This document shows, piece after piece, positions 10,576-22,485 of a DNA stretch of 64,000 bases (position 1 is its first letter; every line of letters begins with the position of its first letter). This DNA comes from Stenocarpella maydis (lineage: Eukaryota; Ascomycota; Sordariomycetes; Diaporthales; Diaporthaceae). The translations under genes were made by a program, and so were the position numbers. Location: contig NQMI01000058.1 of the NCBI GenBank assembly GCA_002270565.1, positions 124,001 to 188,000 of the forward strand. Reading direction: 5' to 3'. The notes beneath the pieces are model-generated. The model worked only from the letters and a program-made list of their open reading frames with translations. It had not been told where the DNA came from and ran no database searches.

Positions 10576-12264
10576 TCAACCAAATTCTACAGTAATTTCT
10601 CTTGTCTGGACAATAACAAACTGGCCGGGGGTACCACTGTGCGATACAAGTGGCATTCTGTCGCTCTTCCCGTTTCCCATGGCACTGCTCACGATTCCTA
10701 TATCCCGATTATTTTCGTCTGGGCACAAAGCAAATTCGCCTTCTGTGCTGCCAAAAAGCTTGGTGACTCCGCCTGTACGTCTCCCTTTCGATACTGTATA
10801 TGCTGCGCCTTTGGTGTCACCGTCATAGATGGATTCGCAAAACGAGCCAGCGTAGCTATTTTTGCGGCTACAAAGGAAATTGTCAAGCTGCTGGCTTAGG
10901 TTCGGGTAGTTGTGGCTTCGTGGTGGGCGTGTCGGTGGTGGAATGCATACGGGTTCTAAAGGGGTTGAGGTTGCTGATCTGTCGGTCTGAACCCTGCCAG
11001 GGATATCACAATTCGGTGTCGCGGACACTTTTTCCACATTAGGTGCCCAGAAGTCATCCCCTAGGCCTTCTGGTGGAGCAAGGTCCATGTTAGATGCCGT
11101 CTTCGTTGTGGTGGACGGGTCGATGGACTTCGAGGTTCCAAAAATGTCCCATTTGAACAGGGACCGCCGCGCTTGTCTGGAGCCGTCGTCCCAAAATCCA
11201 AAATTTGACCCTTGAGATTCCGATTGATCAGATAACCGCCGCTGAGTAAAGTGTTTGAAATCCGTCAGGAGCACCCGCAGTGCAGGGATCGAAGCTCCCA
11301 CGATTGTGATGGCCGGCTCAGCGGCACCCCAGATAACAAGGCTGACCCCCGTGTCTGTGAGATATTAGCAGGCATTTCGACAAAATTACTGAGAGAAAAC
11401 TGAAAGACACATACAGGTCTCGTCAAGAGTTGAAACTTGTGGTATCTGGGAGCACTTGGCGAAAGCCATTGCCCCAGCGCACAGCCCCATGCTCATGGCA
11501 ACCAGGACCCCTACTTTTTCCTTGCACTCCATCCTCGTCTGCCATATTATCCGCCATGGGAGGACTGCCATGATGACGTCCATGCAGCCCGAATACGCGC
11601 CTGCAGCCATGCCAAACTTGACAGCAATTTCAGGGCTCCAACATGTGCCGTCAGTGAATATCTCCCAATGCTTTCGCGAAGGCTGGCACTCGACCCATGA
11701 GTATAGGGCGTCACAAACCATGACCAGGTTCATTGAAACAAGAATGACCCAGACTAATGCCCGTGTCTTCTCGTAACCGACCTGCGTCAGGCGAAGCAAG
11801 GTCAAGCCGAATGATGTCTTGGATGAGACGGCGGATAGGGTGCTAAACGTCGTACTCAACGAACCAAGCAACAGGAGTTTCTCACGATTGCTGAACTCTA
11901 TTTCCAAAAGGTGCATACTGAAACCCACATTGACACTGATGGTCATGACGATCGAGTTGGCAAGGAGTAGGATCTACAGTCCAATGTCGAGGATTAGTGA
12001 TTAGGAACATCTCAACCGCACTTGATCCTATGCAGCTCTTACCCATGACAATATCAAAACCCAATCGTCCCACCACAGATCCTTATGCTTATATGACTTG
12101 CAGTAGAGCCTGAGAGAAAGAAACAGCGAGGATACGGCAGTCAGAGTCCACAGCACGATATCGACTTCAGATCCTCGACTCCCCAAAGGGGAAGAACCTG
12201 CCCTCCTCAAATTCTGCTGGAATGCCGGAGAATCACCTAGCGCGTGAGCCAACCCCAGCTTCAT
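10576..12264 (-). CDS. Pth11-like / fungal rhodopsin-domain seven-TM protein
   Basis: Three exons give a 519-residue protein: 12264-12043, 11973-11415 and 11354-10576. The introns are 69 and 60 bp with GTAAGA/TAG and GTATGT/CAG ends, and the frame is kept throughout. TM1 is at about 34-55 (VDIVLWTLTAVSSLFLSLRL) followed by the family's DLWWDDWVLI motif. Further TM segments run to GVSLVIWGAAEPAITIVGAS and IPALRVLL, the usual final helix. About 215 C-terminal residues form a polar cytoplasmic tail rich in Ser/Thr/Pro. This is the fungal rhodopsin/CFEM-GPCR-related family, membrane proteins often linked to surface sensing in plant-associated fungi; the ligand is unknown. There is no CFEM domain here. 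It is the only intact one of three receptor-type genes in the window. Confidence 0.88.
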
Positions 12265-14143
12265 TGTAGTTGGGGAATGTGGAGTGCGCGATACGCCTCA
12301 AGTCTGCCGCAACCCTTGGAAAGACGACGAACATATTTAAGCTGGCATCAATTGCCACCAAACTTGCGAATTGCCACATACCCGTAATTCAGCCGCACAC
12401 CATACCGCGATGTCTGCATGACCGCATCCTGAGTGTTTTATCTTCCTCAGGCTATCCGGTTCCAAATGACGGACTACGGGTCTCCCGCCGGGGATGACGG
12501 GCAAGTCGTATTAATAAACATGACCTTGACAGGTTACAACTGGCTTTGGGCCTTACAGAATGCCGGTATTAGGGTACGGGCCGTACGGCTGACATGGCTG
12601 ACCATGTCTGACAGCAGACGACCCTTGACCCAGCGCACGTCAATGGCTGCTGACACACTGAACCCCTGTCACCTAGGTAAGGAGACGGCCCGAGGCAGAG
12701 CAGCGACAATGAGGCGAAGTGACCAAGTGACGGTGCTCATTCGGGGCAGCCAGTGTTCGTTGACATGATTACTGAAGATGTTTTAATCTTGACCCGTGTA
12801 TTTGTTTGGCGTGAATAGAGATACGTATATATCCCATCCACATAAAGCCATAACAGAAACAAACGAACGCTTGACAAACGCCTCATAATGTTTTAAGACT
12901 GTTGGATCCAGCTAGGCGTGGTATTTCCAGTAGGATGGGTGCGTCTCCTGAGCCTAGCACTATCCTTCCTTCCTCCTAGATACCGCACCACAACTATACC
13001 TATTAATATTGATTATACTTAGCAATAGCAACAGAAATTACGGAATGATCAGAAATATTCTTCAGTTTTAACCAGACTCGACACTATTTCCAGGGGGAAT
13101 TCTCCCTGCATCCCCTTACCTGGGGCGCTCCAGCCTGCGGCACTTCTCACTTACTTCCTCACCCATCGTAATGCGCCATTTGGGTGTTGTTGACATGCTG
13201 CAAGCCCGTCCTTCAGGGGATCAGAGCCATACCCACTTTGGAGGGCAACTACCTGAGACTAAGAAGCAGGAGTCGACTGATAGCAGCGCAAAAGAGGATC
13301 ATTTCTCTCGCTTTCCCCCAAGATACAGAGACCTCGGCTGGGCGACAAGGCTAGGCGCCTCTGCAATTCCGTGCGGCAATATCAAAGGAGAAAAGGGCCG
13401 CTACGATGGACAGCTTGGAGCAGGGGAGGCCAGGCGGGGGAGGGGCCGCCTCCGTGGTCACCTCGCCCCGGCTCCTGCATCCATGCACAGCAATATATAG
13501 ATACGTGCTCCACTAGCTAGCCAAGACGTGCCAAACAGGCAATGATCTTCGCAAGGGAGAAGTAGGTATACACAAAATATATCAGGGCCGTCGGCAGTAA
13601 TGGTGGCGTAATTATTATCTGGATCTCCTGTCCATCGGACAGCTTTAGCTGATATAGTGCTTATGCCTGCAGCTTCGCCTGGCTATAAACCCCATCGGGA
13701 CCGTGGAGCAGCCTGCTCTCTCCGCTGCCACTACCACTCACCCGCCGTTTGTCCGGGCATGAATACCTACCCTTGAGGGTCGGGTAAGCGCCTTGCAGAG
13801 CACCGTTCCATTCTTCAGAAATGATGAGAAACTTGGGAAGAGTAACATGCACAGAGGTGCGCAGCCATCCTCAGCTGGAATGGGAGGCACTTGAGGAGTG
13901 TGGTACTTGCACGAGAGTGAGCCGATCTCGTAATCCGTGACCAAGCGATCAGGACATGCGCGGGGGCTCTTCATAAAGTCGTCTATAAAGAACTCGCCGT
14001 CAACATGCCATCTGTCCAACTCCTGAATGCTCAACCCAAGCTTTTCTTTGCTAACAGCCACAAAAAGCCCCCATCAGCACACTCCGTTTGTTCATCCTGC
14101 ACAGAAACCTGCCTGACAAGCCCTCCCAACTAAAGTCGCAACC
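12265..14143. other. intergenic, no supported gene
   Basis: Several frames of 60-110 codons exist (for example plus 13171-13500 and minus 13738-14061), but none has a domain, splice continuation or signal peptide that I trust. Confidence 0.45.
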
Positions 14144-14351
14144 ATGAAGTTCTTCGCCGCCACTCTTCTTGCTCTGCCCACAGCTGTGCTAGCCGCGCCA
14201 GCCACTGAGGTCGCCGCCGACAAGCCGCCGTAAGTTCACGAACTGGTATATGCCAGTAATAATAAGTGTGGTGTACATCAATGTATGATTCCTATCACCG
14301 AGAATTGAAGTCTAACGTCAAGAAAGTTACTTCAGTGTCCAGCCGGACTAA
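14144..14351 (+). CDS. very small secreted-type peptide (truncated gene?)
   Basis: An ATG in ideal context (CAACCATGAAG) opens a textbook signal peptide, MKFFAATLLALPTAVLAAP, followed by a short acidic propeptide-like stretch. A consensus donor GTAAGT at 14230 joins phase-correctly to TTCAG at 14335, giving the tail PPVQPD and TAA at 14349-14351. The mature part would be only about 15 residues. Seen: leader, context, donor, acceptor and stop. Inferred: this is either a genuine mini-peptide or, more likely, the 5' remnant of a small secreted protein whose body was lost. It converges on the kinase pseudogene, whose stop codon lies 10 bp away. Confidence 0.4.
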
Positions 14352-14360
14352 GTAAGTGAC

Positions 14361-16264
14361 TCATATCCTAGCAGCTTCGGCATAACTCTTAGTGGACTTC
14401 CGTCTATGCTCTTGCCTCCAGCCTGCAGGAGCCAAGGCATACTCTCTGTTGTCACAGCGCTTGCGGAGCTCAACCAGCTTCCGGTTTAGCTCATGGATGT
14501 CTATTCGGCTCGTTGGTAATTCAGGGCAATGGGGAGTGACATGCAACATGTCAAATTGGATGAGGTTCAGAAAGTCGTGAAGGTACTCCGTACACTTGGG
14601 GTGTCCGTGCAGGTCGGTGATGAACTATTTAGTTGAGTCTGACTAGCAATGCAGCATAGAGCATTGATATAAGCTTTGTATCTGAGAGAAAGACTTCAGA
14701 ATAAGACTCACGTCTATGATAGCAGGCTTAATAAAAGCAAATCTCCTCTCGTTGTCCGTCTCTATTTCAAAATAGACATCGGAGGGTATGCCACATTGCC
14801 CCTGGTCTTCTGATACCCTTCGCCACAAAAAAGGTACACTAACGAGTAACCCCCGAACAACCAGGCGATGAAATCTAAATATACACATCCCAACGCCCAA
14901 ATTTCGTGAGAGCGGCCATTTCCGCCCTTCAAATCGTACTCAGGTGGACGATAGCTTGGAGATACTGGCGCCAGCTTGCCGGATTGATTGAAGGTAGTAC
15001 AGCTTGCTTTAAATTCGGTCTGGCCAAAGTCTGTAAACTTGAGAATTCGTCCCTCATTGCGGCTGTCAAGACCTTGAAACCACAGCAAGTTCTCGGGCTT
15101 GATATCTCCTGGATGGCCTATCAGCTGGCTGTCTTGCGAGCCTGGCTCCGGAACGGCGAGAGTATGCTGTTGCCTCTGTATGGAGGGGAATTCCATCAAT
15201 GGATTTGAGCCAAACCATCGGCTATGTCTGGAATTGCTCTGCCATCCATAGGGTAGTCGCAAAATCTATAGTCGGTTGTGGACATCTGTGTCGCCAAAAG
15301 TCCTGCAGGTTGGCATCGGCGAACAGGAAGATCAGGTAAAATTTGCTAAATTGCTCGTATGTAGCAAGTAAGGAGGTGAGATTCGGTTGTGTCTCGTCGT
15401 TAAACTTGCGCAGGACGTTAACCTCACTCTCGAATGCGTCTCTGCTTTTCGAGTGCAAACACTTGACCGCGAAGTGCCGACACGAGAACTTTGAATGGTC
15501 AGCAAAGCATCGTGGACATACTGCTAAACGCCAACAACGAGAAATGACAGACCTTGTAGCCATGAAATCCGTGTTGCTCAGGATGTATATCCACTTTGAA
15601 CACTCGGCTAAACCCACTCTCGATCTCAGGCTTCTCCTCACCGCTTTCGTCATATCGACTGTCCGCTGTGAAAGGTAACGGAATTTGGTCCTGTAACACG
15701 AAATGGCCAACGCGAGTGCGCTTAGTCTTATATAAAAACGGGGGCATAGTTGTCCATTGCCATTCCTCAAATCTTATCCGGGCCAAAGGTTGCCAGTGCT
15801 TGAAGCAGCGCAGAAGACTGTCATCCTCTTCAAGACCTGGCTTGCGATCCAATACTTCCTGCGGTTTCTCTAATAGAAAGTTCCCCAAATTCGAACCATA
15901 AAAGCCCTGCGACTCGGGGGATTTGTGCTCCGATGTAGTCGACCTGCTGATGGACGCAATGCTTTTGAGGTTCTCCATGATAGAGTCGGCCTTATCAGCA
16001 ACCTTGCCATGGGGCAAAGTCGTCGACAGCCCGGCTAATTGCCTTCTAATCCTTTCATTCAATCGATGTGTATGATTCGACCCATTAACGTATGGCAACG
16101 TGCGTGACGACTTCACTTTTTCGTTGAAGTCAGTTGCGTTGCTCTAATATCAGATAGCTTTTGAGGGGGATTCGCAGAATTTCAGTTCCATGCTTACCTC
16201 CTAAATGGAGGGTCGAGCGTTCGGGAGCGACTTGCTTCTCGTATGAGGCCGCCTCTGGATCCAT
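14361..16264 (-). pseudogene. serine/threonine kinase-like gene, several frame breaks
   Basis: Exon 1 has a Met at 16116 (or 16264) and ends at 15553. Exon 2 is 15488-14712 and exon 3 is 14624-14361, with introns of 64 and 87 bp. A poorly conserved N-terminal 165 residues precede a degenerate glycine loop (ESGFSRVFKVDI), the lysine motif HFAVKCLHSK and helix C (FESEVNVLRKF). The catalytic loop reads GDIKPENLLWF, then KFTDFG, a YRPPEY (APE-like) motif and IWALGCVYLDFIAWLFGG. Disruptions in exon 2: the frame ends just after LWMAEQ (TAG about 15222), homologous sequence resumes in another frame (IADGLAQIH) and stops again, and a further shift near 14840 lies next to a T6 run. The C-terminus (HGHPKCTEYLHDFLNLI...) is clean to its TGA. 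It is related to the kinase part of the divergently transcribed gene at 17.7 kb, so the pair probably arose by duplication. No HET domain follows this copy. Confidence 0.78.
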
Positions 16265-17667
16265 CGTAGCAACCGCGGTCAGCACTGGATATACGCAAGC
16301 GAAACAACGCAATAAACAATTTGTAAGATTAGGAACTCCAATAATTCAACTAGCTGAGGATAAAAATGGCGAGGAGAATAGAATCTGGAAATGTTGAAAA
16401 TTTAGACCGGGATGTGATTCGGGAGAGCGGGGACAAACAGTCCTCTCGGCTAAGTCTAGGACCTTTGTATTTCATAAATAGGGGAGCCAGAATCTATTTT
16501 TAGACTCCCCATGTCCCGCATCATTCTCAGTTCCCAGATCCGGGGTGCCCAGCTCCTGACACCATTTGTTGCCAATATCTTCGAAACTATTCCAGAGACT
16601 TCCAATTACACAGTCTTCATCACAAGCTCCTATAGAAACCGTTTCCCATAACCGCTTGTCCGCTGTGTACGGGACATCGTCTTCTGGTTATGCAGATGAC
16701 AAAGCCCCACAGGAGATCTCCGACAGAAGAATTGATCCTGGCAAGCTGATTGAACTATTGTGTGCCAGATTTCCTGGTTCATACAATATACGTGTAAGTG
16801 AAAATTATAAGGGAAGCCTGGATTCTCGGATGATGCAGCGCCAAGCTGATCCGACAGTAGGTTGTAAGAAATGTGTACAGCATTACTGCCCCAGCTGAAT
16901 TATCCTTGAATGATATCGTGCAATGCAGAATTTGATATGGATGGAAAGTACAGTTCTCTTTAGTTTGACAAAGCGGCATGCTCTTGTCGACTTTGGTTGG
17001 TGGCCTTGTGCGTGGAGTGTATCTATTTAGAGGTACGGAGTTGCCAAGTTTGTGCCCACGGCACGTGTGTAAGAACCGCAGACCGGTTGCAGGCCACGTC
17101 ACACAAGTTAATCCGAGTCTGTGTGGGGGTGGTCAATGCAGGATTCCTGTAATTTTTGCACTCTTGGTTGGGGGAGGGGGGGTTTAGGTTGTGCACTTTG
17201 AGTTCCTGCCGAGCAAAAGGACCTCAGCTGTGAACCTCGGAATGCACATCTGGCGGCGAGGCGGTTAATAAGCGAACTTGGCACAGATCACAGCCTCGTT
17301 GTCAACAAGTTATTTTGTATTACACAGATTATTGGAAAAATCAATACCGTATGATGATATCAAACACCTGCAGGGGCTGACCACCCTTCAACCATTTTAG
17401 TTTATTGAATCCGGATGCATTCAGCAAGGATGTATAATCTGGCTGGCACCCGTCCAGTCCGCTTACATACCTAGGTAAGGAGTGTCCGTCCAAAGTTGTC
17501 AATATTTATTGACCCAAGAACGTAGGGAATTCTCTAATTCTGGTTGAGCTTTTTGATTCTTTGTTTCCAAGATTATAAAATATGCCTCATGTCTCTACCA
17601 ATGTCCAAAACCATCCTCTTTGCATGAACAGGTGATCATAGAACCTGCTCTAGTTGCGGAGCCAACC
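16265..17667. other. shared upstream region of two divergent kinase-like genes
   Basis: This 1.4 kb segment separates the two divergent kinase loci and must hold both promoters. I see no coding content. A G-rich patch lies at about 17165-17185. Confidence 0.5.
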
Positions 17668-20600
17668 ATGTCCTCCGAACGAACAAAGAGTCCACTGGGA
17701 GACATCCTTGCGGAGTATTCTGAATTCTCAGTCTTCCCTCAGGTAAACGAGAATCGATTCGTACCAAAGGGTGTGATAGACCGCTTTATCACGACAGATT
17801 CCGTCAGGACAGAGCTTTTTGGTCGGAACTCCCAAGGAGGCTCGACTCCTCTCCGGAATGAAGTCGACGAGCTTATCAACTATGTGATTTCATCAGCCAA
17901 AAACCTTTTAGCCATCAGCATATTAAGCGGTGTATTCCAAGAAGAGCTCCGTGCATCGATGGAGACATTCAAGCAGCATAACTTTGGCGACAAAGATTTG
18001 CCCATTCTGGTCAAAGACGTCAAACAATATCCCCTTTGCTTCGATGGCTGGTCATTCTTGCACAAGACGAATTTCAGCGGATACCAGTGGAAGGTTTTGG
18101 TACCAGTGTTCCCAAGTACCTTCGAGATGATGGAACTGAGATCAGAACACATTTTGCCTTTCACACACGTCGAACCAAAGACTAAGGAAGGTACATTTGG
18201 GGTTGTCTATCAAGTCACCATCCCAGAGACACATCAAGAAGACCCTATGAGAAAGGTCAGATCTTGTATCTGAAAATGTTGATTGAGATTTTTGCTGACA
18301 GATTGAAGTTTGATGGGAGTCTGGCAAATGCTGCGATCAAGGAGCTGAGGGCGTCCGCAGCGAGCAAAGAGCATACCCACGATAAGGGGAAGGCCCAGAA
18401 GGTCTTCAAAGAGTGGCAGGCCGAGGCTAAGGCGCTCGAGGACACGAGTCGTCTGAAACATGAACACATCGTCACAGTCAGAAGTATTTTCACCAAAGGT
18501 CCCCGTCACTACTTCATGTTTCAGTGGGCAGATGGGGACAGCCTACGAGACCTGTACCTGGAGGACCGGCGCCCAAATTTGACAGGGGAACGTGCCAAAG
18601 AGATTGTAAAGCAACTCCTAGGCTTGGCGGACGCTCTGTCAGCCCTTCACAACTACAGGAAGCATGATTCGCCACCCCAGCCTCGCCAGCCCAGCCACCT
18701 CGAGGTGCCGACAATGGCTCAGAATGACGAATCATATCGGCACGGCGACCTAAAGCCAGAAAATATTCTGCTATTCAAGAATGAGACGGAATTTTGCGTG
18801 TGGAAAATCGCTGACATGGGACTAGCAAAACATCATCTTGCAGCAACAGACGTTCGAGGCCCGACTGATACCACCAACGCAACACCATCCTATGAGCCCC
18901 CTGAGGTCTACACCTTGCCAGACCAAGGACGGTCTCGCCAGTACGATGTGTGGTCTATGGGGTGCATTATCTTGGAACTTCTCGTGTGGCTTCTGTATGG
19001 ACCCAACGCATTAGACAAGTTCCTGAGAAGCTTGAATTGCGATACAGGGCAGAGGCTTCCCTATTGAGAGTTTGTCCCGGGGACAAAGAAAAAGGAAGCA
19101 CAGCTACAAAAGGTCGTCCTTGAGTGTATGGGGCATATTCGAAACGATCCCGAGTGCCAGGGCTCAACAGCCATAAGAGACCTGCTGAACGTCGTACAAT
19201 CTCGGCTGCTAATTGTTCAACTTCCTGTCGATAGGCCCTCTGGCTTTGGGCCTGGTGGCTCAGCTTACGTCATGAGTCCTGGGCCAAAGCGAGCCAAAGC
19301 AGAAGCTTTACGCGATGCTCTTGACACAATCTGCAATGAGGGTAATAAGAGAAACGCTTATGGTTCACAGGAAAGAAAAGAGTCTCAGAAGCTGGGCCGT
19401 CGTTCATGGCAGTTCCATATCAATCCCCAACAACTGAGGGGCCAAAAGTGCAGGTGAGGTTCCATCATGCCCGGAAATCTTAATCCTTCATTCCCCACCA
19501 TTGTTGAGGGCAGCAGTTCAGGTTTCATATGGCAGTCGTCGAGCTATTGAAGCATCTGGGTCTGGAAGAGAATGTCATTACTAATTATAATGCCCCCATT
19601 TCAACAGCTACAAACCCTAAGTATTTGAGAAGTTGCAAAAAGTATAGAAGACAAGACCGAACGCTGATTTCTGATTCAGTATGTGAGCGGATGACCCGAC
19701 AGTCTTTGTAGCGAGATATTTCCTCACGTAAAAATAAGACAGTACGTATCCAAGCCCGTTTCCGATACCGAAACAACGTTTCGCAGGTGATTAAGCCATT
19801 CATAGCATGTAAGTATTCCCCATCAGTTCAAAAGCGTTGGGGAACTAATACATAATATTCAGGTCGTGAGTCAACCTTTACCCGCACAAACCACAGTACA
19901 TTGCCTCAGTTTCTGATGGATGCAAATTCAAGCCTGTGAGTGGCTACCATGATATCAAACGTCATTGAGTTATTCAACTAAACTTTACACAAGCTTCACA
20001 GGATGTGGGACTTCCCCGTCGACAATTCTATTGATCAGAGGCTCTGGCCTGAAGCCGTCACCCGACCGTATGTACCCGCAAGCTTATGCGAGGGCTGTAT
20101 AAATATGGACCTTTGGCAGGGCGACTTCAAGATCCACGATGATATCAGGGAACTTCAGGGGCGTTCAGAAACATGTGACTTTTGCGATATGCGATGGGCC
20201 CACTGCAAGGCGATAGATTGGAATCACAATGTCAAGATTCACTTCGACAAGCAGCAGTCGCATTTGAGACTCAACGAAGGATACCCTCCCATCTTGACAC
20301 TCCAGTACAGCCCTAGTGAGTCCTGCTCCTCTGAAAAATTGGTGCATAAAGTATTCACCTTGTCTCTAGCTCTCGCCACAGAAACCAACCATTCCCAAAG
20401 TCAAATCCAAGCAAGTCTTCCTCAGCTCCCACAGCCTGCAGAAGAGGCCAAAATTAAGATACTGCGAGCGTGGCTGGTGGACTGTGACCTAAACCACAAT
20501 ATTTGCGGAAGACAGAACACCTCACCGCTTCCAACAAGATTGGTCTACGTGGGAACCTTGGATATACCCAGCCTCAAACTGTATGAAACACAGTCCACCG

Positions 20601-22016
20601 ATGATATGAGATATATTGCCTTGTCGCATCCATGGGGAGAGCCTCCCCATTTCTGTACAAGCCGCTCCAACATCGCACGACACCTACTTGGAATGACTCT
20701 CGAAAGTCTTCCCCTGACGTTCCGGCATGCAATCAAAATAACTAGAGCCCTGGGCTTAAAGTACCTGTGGATTGATTCAATCTGTATCATACAAGGCAAA
20801 GATGGCGACTTTAACCACGAGGCCTCACGGATGGAAGATGTTTTCAGCAACGCGTACTGTGTCTTAGCTGCAAGTTCGGCTTTAGGACAATATGACGGAC
20901 TCTCCAAGAAGCACCGTCAAAGGCGGAGCATCCTCATCCAACAAGGGTGGAAGCCACCGATATTTGTGTGCGACTTCACGGATAACTTCCAAAAAGACGT
21001 CCTGGAGTGCAATCTCAGTCGTCATAGTTGGGTATTGCAAGAGAGGGCATTGGCACGAAGGACAATCTATTTCACCAAGAACCAGACTTATTGGGAGTGT
21101 GGTGAGGGTGTACGATGCGAAGCCATGACAAAAATGACCAAGTAAGTACAGAATATCCCCATCATCACTGTTGAGGACGTCAATCATCAGGGCTTAGTTC
21201 TGATGGTGCTGTGTTGTTCAAAGCACACTTGCGTCCTTCTTTGGTGATCCAAGGTTTCCCAAGGTCGCAATAGAGTCTTCCAGAGGCGGCAAAATCCTAT
21301 TGCATCAGAATCTGTGCATGCAATATTCTCGCCTTGCTCTCACCAGGCAAACCGATCGACCGGTTGCCATATCTGGACTTGAGAGGCGACTTATCAAGAG
21401 CTTTGGTCTAACGGGTGGCTACGGAGTTCTGCACGATGGGAATAATCTCGGCCACCTTCGGCACAGCATTCTTTGGCATCGAGCTTCTGATTGCGCCACG
21501 ATGAAGAAAATCACCTTCGACGGGGCTGCAGCCCCGACTTGGTCATGGATGGCGTATGAAGGACAAATCGATTACCTGGATCTACCCTTCCGGAAGATGG
21601 ACTGGCTTAGCTTCGAGCATGACCTCCAGCCACCGTGGACGACGGCTAGTAACAAGAGCAGGTGGTACGGCTGGCAGGACGCCCCTGAGAATATGTGGAT
21701 GACTGTGCTTGTCAGGGACCTCGAGGTCTCGTCTTCCCTGACAACCCAGACCAGTCAAATTATCCTCGATACGACGGTTGGTACAACTACCCGAAAGCCA
21801 ACAAAGTGCGTGGTGCTAGGACGGCTTGTGGAAGCGCCGGGTCATGATCAAGCTGACAGCGGGGCAATATTCGCTGTATTGCTGGTATGCGCGGGCATAT
21901 CAAGGCAGCCCCCGACGCTGCCAGTGTATAACAGGATAGGAGTCGCGTCTCTGCCAGGGAGCTGGGTCAAAGCAGAGGGAGGATCAACTGGATTGTTGGT
22001 GCAACTATCAGATTGA
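17668..22016 (+). pseudogene. protein kinase-HET domain fusion, decayed
   Basis: Start chosen at 17668 (CCATGTCC). The kinase part has a glycine loop (KEGTFGVVYQVTI), a catalytic loop RHGDLKPENILLF, IADMG in place of DFG, and SYEPPE for APE. A linker follows, then exons 19787-19808, 19863-19935, 20002-21141 and 21224-22016. These join in frame and encode the HET domain: YIALSHPWGE (about 20605), LKYLWIDSICIIQ (about 20755), then ASRMEDVFSNAYCVLAASSA. The C-terminus has the usual TWSWMAYEG. Breaks: no in-frame junction across the intron at about 18255-18299; TGA at 19065-19067; a probable 1 bp loss near 19363; TAG at 19709-19711 in the linker. Known: HET domains trigger cell death in vegetative incompatibility. 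Inferred: a kinase-sensor/HET-executor fusion, now non-functional or strain-variable. Two separate adjacent genes is the alternative, but the linker exons splice directly into the HET exon. Confidence 0.78.
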
Positions 22017-22485
22017 ATTGAAAAGCGCTTAATGACTTTTGCACCCTCCTTTACGTCCACTACCTCGATTCCGGTAACGATATCATCCACGTTGGGTAGA
22101 ACCGTTCAGTAAAATAAAATATCATGCGGGGGTCTTTGCTCACAGAGAGAAACAAAAGTCCATTCTCAGCCTCTATGATGACCGCATGATCATGTTGAAA
22201 TTTGCCGACCGCGGCTAATACTTAAGCACCTAGGTGCATAGCTAGAGTGAAATGTGAAGAATAAAGCCAGACGTCTTCAGTTCACATACCTCATAAGTTA
22301 TCTCTAGATATGGAACAGATCTTTGGAATCACGAAGCGCTCCCTAACGACGGCAGTACACACACGGAAATAAAAGTGCCCGAGCCTAGAACCGGAGCGGG
22401 CAGCGCCAGCCTACAAATGTACCTCGCAATCCCTTGCATTGCGAGTTGCCAGGAAGTGAATTAAGCAGCTAGGAAGCGGCACAAT
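22017..22485. other. convergent intergenic region
   Basis: Between the HET gene and the minus-strand methyltransferase-like gene; should contain both 3' ends. Nothing else is seen. Confidence 0.5.

Noticed and set aside
10408..10899. Plus-strand frame of 163 codons
   Set aside because: Antisense to the C-terminal tail of the rhodopsin-domain gene, whose splice structure and motifs are convincing.
13738..14061. 107-codon minus-strand frame
   Set aside because: No domain, leader or splice continuation could be found; composition is not clearly coding.
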